A stretch of 58,987 nt of DNA from Pseudomonadota bacterium (GCA_018821985.1 JAHJKP010000024.1:1-58987); one strand, 5' to 3'; shown: positions 34,170 to 44,194, numbered from the stretch's first letter. The notes: a model not told the origin generated them from the sequence alone. Made by a program: numbers and translations.

Positions 34170-34368
34170 AATAAATGCGCCCTTGTCCTGATCGAAACGA
34201 TCATGGGGATTGAAAAGAAAATAGGAATCGATTTACAACGAAGAATAATCAATGAACCCTGGTGTCAGGCGCCACGACATGGAAGCGGATTCAGGAAAGG
34301 AGTGTAAGAACAACCATAGCCGGACTGGTAAGCCCAGATATGATTGTTCTTTGTGGAGCCATTCAGTC
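34170..34368. other. spacer upstream of the SNF2 gene
   Basis: About 200 bases separating the SNF2 gene from the end of the PpiD-like gene. It should hold the SNF2 promoter on the minus strand, but no clear -35/-10 boxes were identified. Frames here on the plus strand are not convincing. Confidence 0.4.
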
Positions 34369-36267
34369 TCAGATATTCTTGCTGGTGAATATCTTGGCAT
34401 TTTTTTCCTGGTGTTTCAGCCAGGAGCCAAGTAGCCGATCTTGTTTTTGTTTGAGCAGGGTGGCAGTGTAATTTTGTTTGGTGGTGTCATCCAATTTGCT
34501 GATTTCAGGTAAGGTTCTTTCAACAAACTGCAAGATGTAAAAATCATCTCCGACTGCCAGGGCCTCTGGTGGAAAGGGGCTCTTGGCACCTAGTCGCAAA
34601 GCCTGATCAACGAGAGATGCCGGCAGAGCAGGGTCAGGGGCAGGATTGTTTTTACGGACAGGACCTGAATTGATGGTCTGTAATTTTTCCTCCTTGGCAC
34701 TTGTCTCAAGATCAGCTCCTCCCTTTACTTTGGCCAAGAGAGCTGTCGCTGTTTCCTTGGCCATTTCTTTGGCCTTGGCAAGCTTGAAATCTTTGGTTAC
34801 CTGTTCTTTAACCGCCTCAAGTTTGGGTGGGGCAGGTTCTTGAATGTCTTCAGCAAAAAGGATGAAATAGCCGGATGGATCTTCAACCAGCGAACTGAGT
34901 TCCCCTTTTTTCAGGGAAAAGATGGTGTCCATAAATTTGGGATCATGGCTCAGGTCAGCTGGGGGGGTGGTACGACTGAAAAAATCGGTCGGTATAACTG
35001 TTTTTTCAGGATGTTTTTTTGCATAGGCCTGCAGGCTGCCGGCGGCAATAATACCTTCATAGGCCTCGTTGGCCATTTGAAAAGTGGCGGGTCTTGCCTG
35101 CTCGGTCTGCAGTTTTGTCACAATGGCGGCACGCACTTCCTCCAGGGGTTGGGTTACTGCGGGCAGGATCTTCTCGAGTTTGATGATATGATAGCCGAAT
35201 TTTGTTTTTATGATATCACTGATGGTGTTTGGCTGCATGGAGAACACTGCATCGTCAAACTCCTTGATCATGCGTCCTCTGGCAAATGTGCCAAGATCTC
35301 CGCCTGTTGCCTTGGCCTGATCTTCTGAGTAGGTCTTGGCCAGTGTGGAAAAATCTTCACCGGCACGTGCTCTGGCCAGAATTTCTTCTGCTTTTTTCAG
35401 TTGTGCGGCCTGTTTTTGGGAAGAGCTGTTCTCTTCTGTTTTGAACAGGATATGTCTGGCATGTCGTTTTTCTGGGACCTGGTAAGCAGCCTTGTCTTTT
35501 TCATATTGGGCCCGAACCTGCTCCTCGCTGATGGTTATATTCTCTTGCTGGGCATTGTAGGGAAAACTCAGGTATTGCACTTTGATTTTCTGCTCTGTCT
35601 TGTAAGTATCCTTTTTGGTCTCAAACCAGGCAGCAAGGTCTTGTGGATTTATCACTATTTTGTCATTGAAGAGAGCAGGTGAGATCTTGACAACCTTCAC
35701 GGTAACCGTTTCCTGGTCACGTTGATATATCTCATTGATCTCAGCATCACTTACTGTGGTGGCGAAGTTATTGATAAAGGTGACGCCTTTCTCGCTAAGG
35801 AGATCTCGGCCGATGGAATCTTCGAATTTGTGGGGGGTCAGGCGGTTGGCGCTCAGGATCGCCTGGTAGGCATCCAGGTTGAAGCTGCTTTCTCTCTGGA
35901 ATTGGGGCATTTTCTCGATGGCAGTCTGGATTTCGACAGGAGTTACCATGATGCCCATGGCGTTGAGACCCTGACGCAGGAGTGTGATTTGGGTCAGCTG
36001 ATTGACAACCTGCTGTTTCACCCCGAGACCTTTGAGGAGTTCGTCGGAGATGGCATCGCCAAATTGCTGTCGGTAGTTGGCTATTGCCTGCTCGTAGCTC
36101 CTTTGAAATTCCTGGAAGGATATCTCTTCGTTGTTTATGGAGATGGCGGCATCTCGACTGTTCTTCATGTTGGTGCCTACGCCCCAGAAGATAAAAACCA
36201 GAGCGATAATCAGGATAAGGGCCTGGATAACGACGGATTGTGCTTTGTTACGAAGGAGCTGCAGCAT
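34369..36267 (-). CDS. PpiD/SurA-like peptidylprolyl isomerase
   Basis: A 632-residue periplasmic folding factor. It has a short cytoplasmic start and one membrane anchor (about 14-33: VVIQALILIIALVFIFWGVG), a SurA_N/PpiD chaperone region (about 40-210: NNEEISFQEFQRSYEQAIANYRQQFGDAI), then a parvulin rotamase domain (about 265-360: RHARHILFKTEENSS, AKTYSEDQAKATGGDLGTFARGRMIKEFDDAVFSM, FGYHIIKLE). A second, degenerate rotamase-like section and a C-terminal chaperone part follow. Architecture and size match PpiD (about 620). The start at 36267 is used because homologues begin MLQLLRNKAQ; a longer frame adds an unrelated basic leader. It helps fold proteins leaving the Sec channel. Confidence 0.88.
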   Translation of the reverse strand: MLQLLRNKAQSVVIQALILIIALVFIFWGVGTNMKNSRDAAISINNEEISFQEFQRSYEQAIANYRQQFGDAISDELLKGLGVKQQVVNQLTQITLLRQGLNAMGIMVTPVEIQTAIEKMPQFQRESSFNLDAYQAILSANRLTPHKFEDSIGRDLLSEKGVTFINNFATTVSDAEINEIYQRDQETVTVKVVKISPALFNDKIVINPQDLAAWFETKKDTYKTEQKIKVQYLSFPYNAQQENITISEEQVRAQYEKDKAAYQVPEKRHARHILFKTEENSSSQKQAAQLKKAEEILARARAGEDFSTLAKTYSEDQAKATGGDLGTFARGRMIKEFDDAVFSMQPNTISDIIKTKFGYHIIKLEKILPAVTQPLEEVRAAIVTKLQTEQARPATFQMANEAYEGIIAAGSLQAYAKKHPEKTVIPTDFFSRTTPPADLSHDPKFMDTIFSLKKGELSSLVEDPSGYFILFAEDIQEPAPPKLEAVKEQVTKDFKLAKAKEMAKETATALLAKVKGGADLETSAKEEKLQTINSGPVRKNNPAPDPALPASLVDQALRLGAKSPFPPEALAVGDDFYILQFVERTLPEISKLDDTTKQNYTATLLKQKQDRLLGSWLKHQEKNAKIFTSKNI

Positions 36268-36839
36268 GGGATACTCAGTGAAAATGAATGGTTGTTCCTG
36301 CCTGGTTGCAGAAAGGAAGGATTGTGTGTCATAAACCGTTGGAGCAACAGAACCTTGCCATTTGAAATGACAAGAACGGCATAGAGAGCCGTAGCGTCTT
36401 CTAACATAACGGAATGTTATAGATTTACTCTTTTTTGCCTTTATCTGCAAGGAAAAAGGGCTGAAGGTCTGGTTTCCACATCGAAGAATCGTGGTTGGAA
36501 TGAATAATCTCTACCTGAAAAATCTCTCTGATCGGTACTTGTGACCAGTACAGATTCTGCTTATCTAGGTATTCCAGTAAACAGGGTAATGATCAGCGCG
36601 ACTCCATAGCAGAACAGGGCCTTGACCCAACCTGGACAGGGAGCCTTGCTCTCTGTCGGGTGACTGGTTGGAGACCGGTCGTTGTCCTGAATGTTATCGC
36701 TGGGTTCCGGGGTGAACAGCCAGAGAATGATGCGGTTTGTTTTCTCTTGGAGCAGTATGACATGTTCTGGTATGCTGGTACAGATACAGATTGTTGATAA
36801 AGTATACAGAACAGATGGAAGAGGTTCAGGGAGGAAACG
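36268..36839. other. intergenic region between ppiD-like gene and MocR relic
   Basis: About 570 bases. It includes TAACAT-aacgga-ATGTTA near 36403-36420. Just before the MocR relic, around 36770-36812, are GTACAGATACAG and GTATACAGAACAG, TACAG-type repeats of the kind that MocR/GntR proteins bind. A minus-strand frame ending at 36561 could encode a short C-terminal membrane helix, but its start is in antisense to the MocR promoter and no ribosome site is seen, so it is not called. Confidence 0.4.
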
Positions 36840-37669
36840 GTGGAATTCCACTATATTCGCTTGGCAAATGAGATTGAGGGTAAAGTGGCGTCTGGTCATA
36901 TTGCCATCGGTGAACGATTACCTTCCCTGCGTAGGGTTCAGGAGCAAAAAGGTTTGTCGCTGTCCACAGTGTATCAGGCCTATGTTGAGCTGGAAAATCG
37001 TGGAGTGATTGAAGCCCGGAACAGATCGGGTTGCTGGAGAAAAAAACGGGAAATGGTCCGCATGATTTGCGGACGGGGAATCCCGCTCATTGAGGATGAT
37101 ATCTATGGGGATCTTTATTTTGGCGAGACCAGACCGACAACCCTGAAAGAGTACGATGAACAGGGGCTTGTCCTTTACTGCTCCTCCTTTTCCAAGACCG
37201 TGCTTCCGGATCTGCGCGTTGGATGGGTTGTGCCTGGCCGATTCAAGGAAAAGGTTAAACGTTTGAAGTTCAATGCCCTGATCGCTACGCCCAAGTTGAA
37301 TCAAATGATTATGGCCGGGTTCATGGAGACGGGCGCGTATGAGAGGCATCTGCGGAAAATGCGTAATACCCTTAAAGTCCAGGTCGGCAATATGACCAGG
37401 GCTGTGGCCAATGCCTTTCCTGGTGATACCAGGATGTCATCTCCTGAAGGGGGCTTGTCTTGTGGGTGGAACTCAATCGCGGCATTGACAGTCTGCAGCT
37501 TTTCACCAGGGCTGCAGAGGTTGGAATTTCTATTTTGCCAGGGGCTGTCTGTTCAAGCTCCGGTCAATATCAGCACTGTATCCGTCTGAATTGCGGGGTT
37601 GCCTGGAGTCCGGCAGTAAAATCTGCCATTGAAACCCTCGGACGGTTAATTACGGAGCTAATGGCCTAA
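36840..37669 (+). pseudogene. MocR-type (GntR-aminotransferase) regulator, decayed
   Basis: The first 65 residues are an intact GntR winged helix (YIRLANEIEGKVASGHIAIGERLPSLRRVQEQKGLSLSTVYQAYVELENRGVIEAR), preceded by GGAGG. The sequence then jumps straight to the late part of the aminotransferase domain (IPLIEDDIYGDLYFGETRPTTLKEYDEQGLVLYCSSFSKTVLPDLRVGW, which includes the pyridoxal-binding lysine of SSFSKT). About 170 residues of that domain are missing. Near 37450 a frameshift follows RMSSPEGG; the proper ending (VELNRGIDSLQLFTRAAEVGISILPG to RLITELMA) continues in another frame to 37669. Both lesions make a functional MocR protein unlikely. The DNA-binding domain alone might still be made. 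Confidence 0.82.
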
Positions 37670-37887
37670 AGGATTGTCTTGCATTTTGGGCCCGGATTGT
37701 TCAGCGTTGATGAGAAAAAGTGCTGCTGGAGATTGCAGGGGCTTTCCTGACCCATAGTTTCATGATAAGGTTGATATACTGTTTTAAAGGAATGATGATA
37801 ATCTCGGTGCGTCAATATGTCGTGCCGCTCATGCCAAAGTCTCTGGTTCGGGAATAGCCGGGTAGAAGAGAGGAAAAGGGAAAAAGA

Positions 37888-40800
37888 ATGGGATCTATGG
37901 TAACGCAGTTGTATCGCAGGATTGATGAGAACCGGGCATATTGTTTCAATGTGGAGTCTTCCCGGCCGCTGACAGACAGGGAGAGGGAGTGTCTGCGGCT
38001 GGTGCTGGCCGATGGCTTTCTCCTCGAGACTGTGTCGCTCTCGCCCGTGCTCCAGGGAGAGCGGGTGGTGGAGGTGGGGCCGCGCTTGAATTTCGCCACT
38101 GCCTGGTCGTCAAATATGGTCTCCATCTGCCGGGCCACCGGCATTGACTGTGTGACCAGGGTGGAGCGTTCGCGCCGCTATCTGGTGCCGGATGACCAGG
38201 AGGTGCAGGCCTTTATTGCCGGCCACCATGACCGGATGACCGAGTGTCCTTATCCCGAACCCCTGCACACCTTTGAGACCGGGATCGTGCCGGAGGCGGT
38301 CTATGATGTGGACCTCAAAAGCGGCGGACCCGACGCCCTGCTGGGCATCCCCGGCATCTCCATGGACGAGTGGGACCGCAATTTTTATTATGACTATTTT
38401 GTCACCAAGCATAAGCGGAATCCGACCATTGTCGAGATCATGGATCTGAACAATGCCAATTCCGAGCATTCCCGTCACGGTTTTTTCAAGGGCAAGCAGA
38501 TTATCGACGGCGTCGAACAGGAGGAGACCCTCTTTGAGCTGGTCATCGACACCCTGACTGCCAGCCCCAAGGGTTCGCTGATTGCCTTCAAGGACAACTC
38601 CAGCGTGGTTGAGGGCTATGATATCAAGACCCTGCATCCTGCCAATCCGGGAGCCCCCTCCGCCTTTAGGGAGAGCGGTGTCCGCTATCATCCCCTGCTG
38701 ACCGCCGAGACCCATAACTTCCCCACCGGTGTGGCCCCCTTCCCCGGCGCCGAGACCGGGACCGGCGGCAGGATCCGTGATGTCCAGGGTACCGGCAAGG
38801 GTGGTTTTGTGATTGCCGGTACTACCGGCTATTGCGTGGGCAATCTCCATATCCCCGGCTATGGAATGAGCTGGGAAAATCACTATCCCTGTCCCGATAA
38901 TCTGGCCTCCGCCCTGCAGATTGAGATCGATGCCAGCAATGGCGCCTCGGACTACGGCAATAAATTCGGCGAGCCTCTGATCCAGGGATTTACCCGTTCC
39001 TTCGATCTGCGTCTTGTTAGCGGTGAGCGTTGGGGCTATCTGAAACCGATTATGTTCACCGCCGGTGTGGGCCAGATTGACGACCGTCATACCAAAAAGG
39101 AGAAAGAGCAGAAGGGCATGTTCATTGTCCAGGTGGGCGGGCCGGCCTATCGGGTCGGCTTTGGCGGCGGCGCTGCTTCCAGCATGCTGCAGGGGGAGAA
39201 TGCCTCGGAGCTGGATTTTAACGCAGTTCAGCGTGGCGATGCCGAGATGGAACAGAAGATGAACCGGGTCATCCGCGCCTGCAACGAGATGGGTGATAAG
39301 ACCCTGATTGATGTTATCCATGATCAGGGCGCGGGGGGCCCAGCCAATGTGCTGAAGGAGCTGGTGGAAAAATCAGGGGGCAGGGTGGAGATCCGCAACA
39401 TCCGGGTGGGCGATCCCACCATGTCGGTGCTGGAGATCTATGTGGCCGAATACCAGGAGCGTAACGGCTTCCTGATCCGGTCGGAAAATATCGAGCAGTT
39501 TCAGGCCATCTGTGCTCGCGAAAAGGTGGGTTGCGAGGTGCTGGGTGAGGTTACCGGCGACCTGCGATTTGTCCTTCATGATGCGGCCGATGACAGCACG
39601 CCGGTGGATATCGAGCTCGATGTCCTGCTCGGTAATATCCCCCAGAAGACCTTTAGCGACGAGCGGCGTGATCCTGGCCTGCAAGCCCTGGCCTTGCCGC
39701 CGGATCTGAGTGTGGCCTCTGCCCTGCATGATGTGCTGCGTCTGTTGTCGGTGGGTTCCAAGCGTTTTCTCACTAATAAGGTGGACCGCGCGGTCTCCGG
39801 ACTCATTGTCCGGCAGCAGTGTTGCGGCCCGCTCCAGCTCACGGTCAGTGATGTGGCTGTGGTGGCCCAGAGTCATTTCGGCCTGACCGGAGTGGCAACA
39901 GCCATTGGCGAGCAGCCGATCAAGATGCTGGTTGATCCGGCAGCAGGCGCGCGGATGGCCGTGGGCGAGGCCCTGACCAATCTGGTCTGGGCAGGGATCC
40001 GCGACCTGGAACAGGTGAAGTGCTCGGCCAACTGGATGTGGGCCCCCAAACTGCCGGGTGAGGGCGCGGCCATCTATGACGCGGCCCGGGCCATGCGCGA
40101 TGCCATGGTCACCATCGGTATTGCAGTGGACGGCGGCAAGGACAGTCTGTCCATGGCCACCATGGTGGCTGGAGAGACGGTGAAGTCCCCCCGGCAGCTG
40201 GTCATTTCGGTCTATGCGGCGGTGCCGGATATCCGGCAGGTGATCAGTCCGGATATCAAGGAACCCGGCAGTGTGCTGCTCTTCATTGATCTGGCCAAGG
40301 GGAAAAACAGGCTGGGCGGCACGGCCCTGGCCCAGGTGCAGGGGCAGCTTGGCAATGAGAGTCCCGACATGGACGATCCCCGTCAGTTCAAGCAGGCCTT
40401 TGGCGCGGTGCAGGAGCTGATCCGGCGCGGCCTGATCCTGGCCGGTCATGATCGCAGTGACGGCGGTCTGATCACCACCCTGCTGGAGATGGCCTTCAGC
40501 GGCAACTGCGGTCTGGAGATTGATCTTGCCAGCAGCGATTCACCCCTGGCCACACTCTTTTCAGAGGAGCTGGGGCTGGTCGTCGAGTGCAGGCAGGGTG
40601 ATCTCGATGTAATTGCGGCCCTGCTGGTTGCCAGCGATATCCCCCATGTTGTCATCGGCCGGAGTACTTCCAACAAGCAAATCCGGGTCCGCTGCAATGG
40701 TGCATTGGTTCTCGATGAAAAGATGCAGACCCTCCGCCAGTGGTGGGAGGAGACCAGTTATCAGCTCGAACGGCTGCAGATGAATCCTGTCTGCGCCAAA

Positions 40801-41691
40801 GAGGAAAAGGAGAATGTCGCGGATCGTCCGGGGGCGACCTATCATCTGAGTTTTACGCCGGAACCGACTCCTGCCCACATCCTTACGAAAAAGGAGAAGC
40901 CGAGGGTGGCCATCCTTCGCGATGAGGGCTCCAACTCAGACCGGGAAATGACCTCCGCCTTTTACGCCGCCGGGTTTGAGCCCTGGGATATCTGCATGAA
41001 CGACCTGCTGGCCGGTCGGATCACCCTCGACGGTTTTCGGGGCCTGGCGGCAGTGGGCGGATTCTCCTATGCCGATGTCCCCGAGTCGGCCAAGGGCTGG
41101 GCTGCCACCATCCTCTTTAATGAGCAGCTCAAGACCATGTTCAATGAATTTTATAACCGGCCTGACACCTTTACCCTGGGGATCTGCAACGGCTGTCAGC
41201 TCTTCGGTCTCCTGGGCTGGGTGCCCTGGCAGGGGATAGAGCCATCCAGTCAGCCCCGATTTGCTCATAATACCTCCGGCCGCTTCGAATCGCGCTGGGT
41301 GACGGTCAAGGTCCAGCCATCGACGGCGATCATGCTCAAGGGGATGGAGGATCTGGTCTTCGGTATCCATCTGGATCATGGTGAGGGCAGGCTCCATTTT
41401 CCTGATGCCGCCATACGGCAGCGGGTGGAAGCCGGCAATATGACCCCCATGGTCTATGTGGACGATCACGGGCAGGCCACCGAGGCCTACCCCTTTAATC
41501 CCAACGGTTCGCCTGACGGCCTGGCCGCCCTCTGTTCGCCTGATGGCCGCCACCTGGCCCTGATGCCCCATCCAGAACGGGCCTTTCTGCCCTGGCAGCT
41601 CCATTATCTGCCGGAGTCCATGCAGGATATCCAGGCCTCACCCTGGCTGAAGATGTTTCAGAATGCCTATACATGGTGTGTGGGGGAATAA
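37888..41691 (+). CDS. purL: phosphoribosylformylglycinamidine synthase (fused PurL)
   Basis: A 1267-residue enzyme of the large single-chain type. N-terminal PurS-like part (about 1-150), FGAM synthase core with HEFNNANSEHSRHGFFKGK-like text (MDLNNANSEHSRHGFFKGK), TAETHNFPTGVAPFPGAETGTGGRIRDVQGTGKG and HDQGAGGPANVLKEL, a second PurM-like half (CSANWMWAP, GGKDSLSMAT, HDRSDGGLITTLLEMAF) and a C-terminal glutamine amidotransferase (about 1010-1267) with the nucleophile cysteine in LGICNGCQLFGLLGW and the His-Glu pair in MPHPERAF. It converts FGAR, ATP and glutamine to FGAM in purine synthesis. It is unlinked to other pur genes here. Confidence 0.95.
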   Translation: MGSMVTQLYRRIDENRAYCFNVESSRPLTDRERECLRLVLADGFLLETVSLSPVLQGERVVEVGPRLNFATAWSSNMVSICRATGIDCVTRVERSRRYLVPDDQEVQAFIAGHHDRMTECPYPEPLHTFETGIVPEAVYDVDLKSGGPDALLGIPGISMDEWDRNFYYDYFVTKHKRNPTIVEIMDLNNANSEHSRHGFFKGKQIIDGVEQEETLFELVIDTLTASPKGSLIAFKDNSSVVEGYDIKTLHPANPGAPSAFRESGVRYHPLLTAETHNFPTGVAPFPGAETGTGGRIRDVQGTGKGGFVIAGTTGYCVGNLHIPGYGMSWENHYPCPDNLASALQIEIDASNGASDYGNKFGEPLIQGFTRSFDLRLVSGERWGYLKPIMFTAGVGQIDDRHTKKEKEQKGMFIVQVGGPAYRVGFGGGAASSMLQGENASELDFNAVQRGDAEMEQKMNRVIRACNEMGDKTLIDVIHDQGAGGPANVLKELVEKSGGRVEIRNIRVGDPTMSVLEIYVAEYQERNGFLIRSENIEQFQAICAREKVGCEVLGEVTGDLRFVLHDAADDSTPVDIELDVLLGNIPQKTFSDERRDPGLQALALPPDLSVASALHDVLRLLSVGSKRFLTNKVDRAVSGLIVRQQCCGPLQLTVSDVAVVAQSHFGLTGVATAIGEQPIKMLVDPAAGARMAVGEALTNLVWAGIRDLEQVKCSANWMWAPKLPGEGAAIYDAARAMRDAMVTIGIAVDGGKDSLSMATMVAGETVKSPRQLVISVYAAVPDIRQVISPDIKEPGSVLLFIDLAKGKNRLGGTALAQVQGQLGNESPDMDDPRQFKQAFGAVQELIRRGLILAGHDRSDGGLITTLLEMAFSGNCGLEIDLASSDSPLATLFSEELGLVVECRQGDLDVIAALLVASDIPHVVIGRSTSNKQIRVRCNGALVLDEKMQTLRQWWEETSYQLERLQMNPVCAKEEKENVADRPGATYHLSFTPEPTPAHILTKKEKPRVAILRDEGSNSDREMTSAFYAAGFEPWDICMNDLLAGRITLDGFRGLAAVGGFSYADVPESAKGWAATILFNEQLKTMFNEFYNRPDTFTLGICNGCQLFGLLGWVPWQGIEPSSQPRFAHNTSGRFESRWVTVKVQPSTAIMLKGMEDLVFGIHLDHGEGRLHFPDAAIRQRVEAGNMTPMVYVDDHGQATEAYPFNPNGSPDGLAALCSPDGRHLALMPHPERAFLPWQLHYLPESMQDIQASPWLKMFQNAYTWCVGE

Positions 41692-41741
41692 AATCGAGAG
41701 TTCAGGAGTGATTGTGACTTTGGCTGATGGGGTTTGCAGGT

Positions 41742-42623
41742 ATGACCAGAATCGAGATGTTTACCGGAAAAGGCGGGGTCGGGAAAACGACGATGGCGGT
41801 TGCGACTGCCTTAAAATATGCCCAATCCGGTAGAACGCTGCTGATCTCGACAGACCCTTCCGGTTCTCTCTCGGCGATCTTTTCCCAGCCGTTAGACCAG
41901 CGGGTGACCGAAGTTGCAAGTAATCTTGATGTTGTTGAGTTGACCCGGCAACTGGTTCTTGATTTATGGCGAGCGAAATTTGCAGATGAGATTTATACGG
42001 TGTTATCATCTTTTTTGCCGGTTGGACGAGAGATTATCGATTATATTGAAGGGGCTCCTGGGGTTGAGGAAGAGTTTATGCTCGACTATCTGCTGGCAAA
42101 AGCACAAAGCAATATTTACCAGACGATTGTCTGGGATACGGCACCGACGGTAACTACTCTGAACCTGCTCTTTATTCAGCAGCTTTTTTATACCCATCTG
42201 ACTCAGGCCCAGAAGGTTTATTTGAAGGTAAAAGGTGTTTTCACCGGGGTTGACCCGCTTTCTTTGATTAATAGCTGGCGGCAGTTGACAGCGCAGATCA
42301 TAGAGATGCTGCAGACGGAAACGACAGCCTGGGTGGTTGCCAACCCCGAGCGTTTGCCTGTAGAACAGGCGCTCAACATTGCTGCTTCGCTCACCGCCTT
42401 TGGCATTCAGGTGAATGGCTTTATCTTGAATAAATTGCTGCCGCCTGAGCTGTGTTGCACCCATCCTTTCTGGCAGGCAAAGTTCGAGTCACAACAACGC
42501 TGGCGGCAGAGGATGTTACAGTCGGCTGATGGTCAGAGGCTGAAAGAGATTCCCGAACTTTCCGGTGAGCAGATGGTTGACGGTTTCCTGGCAGAGGTGT
42601 CGGAACTTCTGGGGAAACCGTGA
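41742..42623 (+). CDS. ArsA-like anion-transporting ATPase family protein
   Basis: A 293-residue single-domain P-loop ATPase starting MTRIEMFTGKGGVGKTTMAVATALKY, with the deviant Walker A GKGGVGKTT at residues 9-17 and a switch-like TDPSGSLSAIF. The second metal-loop motif is VWDTAPTVTTLNLL near 140. This is the ArsA/GET3 family, but the arsenite-binding cysteines of true ArsA are not seen; a pair of cysteines (ELCCTHPF) lies near 247. An upstream ATG at 41727 adds five residues. It lies 50 bases after purL and before a Sel1 gene. The role (arsenite pump, tail-anchor targeting, or metal insertion) cannot be decided. Confidence 0.82.
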   Translation: MTRIEMFTGKGGVGKTTMAVATALKYAQSGRTLLISTDPSGSLSAIFSQPLDQRVTEVASNLDVVELTRQLVLDLWRAKFADEIYTVLSSFLPVGREIIDYIEGAPGVEEEFMLDYLLAKAQSNIYQTIVWDTAPTVTTLNLLFIQQLFYTHLTQAQKVYLKVKGVFTGVDPLSLINSWRQLTAQIIEMLQTETTAWVVANPERLPVEQALNIAASLTAFGIQVNGFILNKLLPPELCCTHPFWQAKFESQQRWRQRMLQSADGQRLKEIPELSGEQMVDGFLAEVSELLGKP

Positions 42624-42727
42624 TGGCTTGTTGTTTGAATGAAATTTTGTAGAATATATTTTAATTTTTGACAACTTGAGTATTGTTCAGCATTGTATGG
42701 CGATGGACTCAAGTGGGGGAGGAAAGT

Positions 42728-43258
42728 ATGCGTTTATTACGATTGTATCTGATCTCAGTTTCTGTTTTTCTTTTTGTCATTTGCACAGTTACGTCTCAGG
42801 GAGTTGCCGGAGTTGCCGGAAGTCCCGAGAGCTTTCTTCGTAGGGCGGAACATGGAGATTGTAATGCACAATGTTATCTTGGTCATTTATATCTTTCAGG
42901 GAAAGGAGTGACGCAAGACTTTGAGAAAGCCAAATATTGGTACGGGAAAGTAATTGATAATGAGGGGGCGGATGCCAAGATTATCGCCCATGCCAATTTT
43001 GTCATGGGACGCTTGTATGCCTCGGGCAAGGGTGGCATCCAGGATTATAAAACTGCACTGCAATGTTTCAAGATTGCTGCGAAACAGGGTTATACTGATG
43101 CCCATATTAATATCGGTCTGTTGTATGCGAAAGGGTTGGGGGTCAGCAAAGATTACCAGCAGGCACTTTTTTGGTGGGAGCTTGCAGCATTAAAGGGACA
43201 TCCTACCGCTCCCGGATACGTGCGCCAACTGAAAAAGAAAATTGAGGCAGCAGGATAG
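42728..43258 (+). CDS. secreted Sel1-repeat protein
   Basis: A 176-residue protein with a signal peptide (MRLLRLYLISVSVFLFVICTVTSQG) followed by three Sel1/TPR-like repeats: NAQCYLGHLYLSGKGVTQDFEKAKYWY, FVMGRLYASGKGGIQDYKTALQCF and DAHINIGLLYAKGLGVSKDYQQALFWWELAA. The repeats form a helical solenoid used in protein contacts. GGAGGAAAG precedes the ATG at 42728. Sel1 proteins often work as secreted adaptors. Here it is followed by a DsrE-family gene 73 bases on. Confidence 0.85.
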   Translation: MRLLRLYLISVSVFLFVICTVTSQGVAGVAGSPESFLRRAEHGDCNAQCYLGHLYLSGKGVTQDFEKAKYWYGKVIDNEGADAKIIAHANFVMGRLYASGKGGIQDYKTALQCFKIAAKQGYTDAHINIGLLYAKGLGVSKDYQQALFWWELAALKGHPTAPGYVRQLKKKIEAAG

Positions 43259-43331
43259 TTCTTCTTCTGAGGAAGATGGAGAGTTTTGCCAAGCTGTGAT
43301 TCTCTTAAAATTTAAAGAAAGAGGAGTTGTC

Positions 43332-43682
43332 ATGCACTACAAGGCGGTTTTTCATGTTGATCAGAATGATGAACAGGTCTTTAATCTGGCCCTCAATAAT
43401 GTCATCAATCTCTTGAATGCCATTCCCGGTCAGGAGCATGAGCTGATTGTGTTGTTGAATGGTCCGGCTGTCAGCCTGGTAACCAGAGAGGCTGCTGTCT
43501 CTTTTCTGGAGAGGATTCAAGGACTTTCGGCCCAAGGCGTCCGTTTTCAGGTCTGCGAGAATGCCTTGAAACGTTTTGAGGTCAGTCGTGACAGCCTGAT
43601 TGCGGAATCCCAGGTCATTCCCGCGGGGATTGTGGCGCTCATTGATCTGCAGAATGAGGGCTTTGCCTATATCAAACCTTAA
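43332..43682 (+). CDS. DsrE-family protein
   Basis: A 116-residue soluble protein with the DsrE/DsrF/TusD-like fold: YKAVFHVDQNDEQVFNLALNNVINLLNAIPGQEHELIVLLNGPAVSLV, then a helix region and VRFQVCENALKRFEVSRDSL, with one conserved cysteine at ICEN-like position (QVCEN), and a closing AGIVALIDLQNEGFAYIKP. Members carry persulfide sulfur or bind sulfur-relay partners. The AGAGGAG site supports the ATG at 43332. It overlaps the end of folA by 11 bases in a convergent arrangement. In a sulfur bacterium a sulfur-transfer role is plausible. Confidence 0.82.
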   Translation: MHYKAVFHVDQNDEQVFNLALNNVINLLNAIPGQEHELIVLLNGPAVSLVTREAAVSFLERIQGLSAQGVRFQVCENALKRFEVSRDSLIAESQVIPAGIVALIDLQNEGFAYIKP

Positions 43683-44166
43683 GGGCTGATGTTTTATTGC
43701 GTTGGTAGGTGATGCGGGTGTATGGGATTGGGCCTGGCACAGCTGTTCGTGTTGTCTCGGTAAATTCCTCTTCTGGAACAGGGGGAAAAAAGGTGTCTCC
43801 AGCAACCTCTTGATCGAGGACGCTGAGGATGATGGTGTCAGCCAAGGGAAGGGCCAGGGTGTAGATCTGAGCTCCCCCGGCAATGAAGACCTTCTCGCGC
43901 CCAGCGCACAGGTCCAGGGCCTGGTTCAGGCTCTGGACCGTGGTGCATCCCGGGAAACAATAGTTTTTATTGCGGCTGATGATAATGGTGCTGCGGCCGG
44001 GCAGGGGGCGACCAATGGACTCATGGGTCTTGCGGCCCATGATCAAGGTATGGCCCATGGTTGTGGCCTTGAACCATTGCAGCTCCTCCGGGATGTGCCA
44101 GGGGATGGTGTTTTCCCTGCCGATAACCCGGTTGGCAACCATTGCCGCGATGATAATGACTTCCAC
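43672..44166 (-). CDS. folA: dihydrofolate reductase
   Basis: A 164-residue enzyme with all family landmarks: VIIIAAMVANRVIGRENTIPWHIPEELQWFKATTMGHTLIMGRKTHESIGRPLPGRSTIIIS. The substrate-binding acid is Glu (IPEEL) instead of the Asp of enterobacterial enzymes. The NADPH-binding KVFIAGGAQIYTLALPLAD follows at about 92-110, and the C-terminal strand TRITYQRN ends the fold. It reduces dihydrofolate to tetrahydrofolate. It reads toward the DsrE gene and is followed upstream on the same strand by the DEAD-box helicase gene, 28 bases away, so both may be cotranscribed. Confidence 0.95.
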   Translation of the reverse strand: MEVIIIAAMVANRVIGRENTIPWHIPEELQWFKATTMGHTLIMGRKTHESIGRPLPGRSTIIISRNKNYCFPGCTTVQSLNQALDLCAGREKVFIAGGAQIYTLALPLADTIILSVLDQEVAGDTFFPPVPEEEFTETTRTAVPGPIPYTRITYQRNKTSALKV

Positions 44167-44194
44167 AATGCCCCTGCTCTTTGCTTGGTCGTTT

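Noticed and set aside
36561-36899. 112-codon minus-strand frame with a terminal hydrophobic helix
   Set aside because: It begins inside the antisense of the MocR relic, has no ribosome site and covers the TACAG repeats of the promoter.
38110-41604. Long minus-strand frames opposite purL
   Set aside because: They are shadows of a GC-biased real gene; no ribosome sites and no family resemblance.
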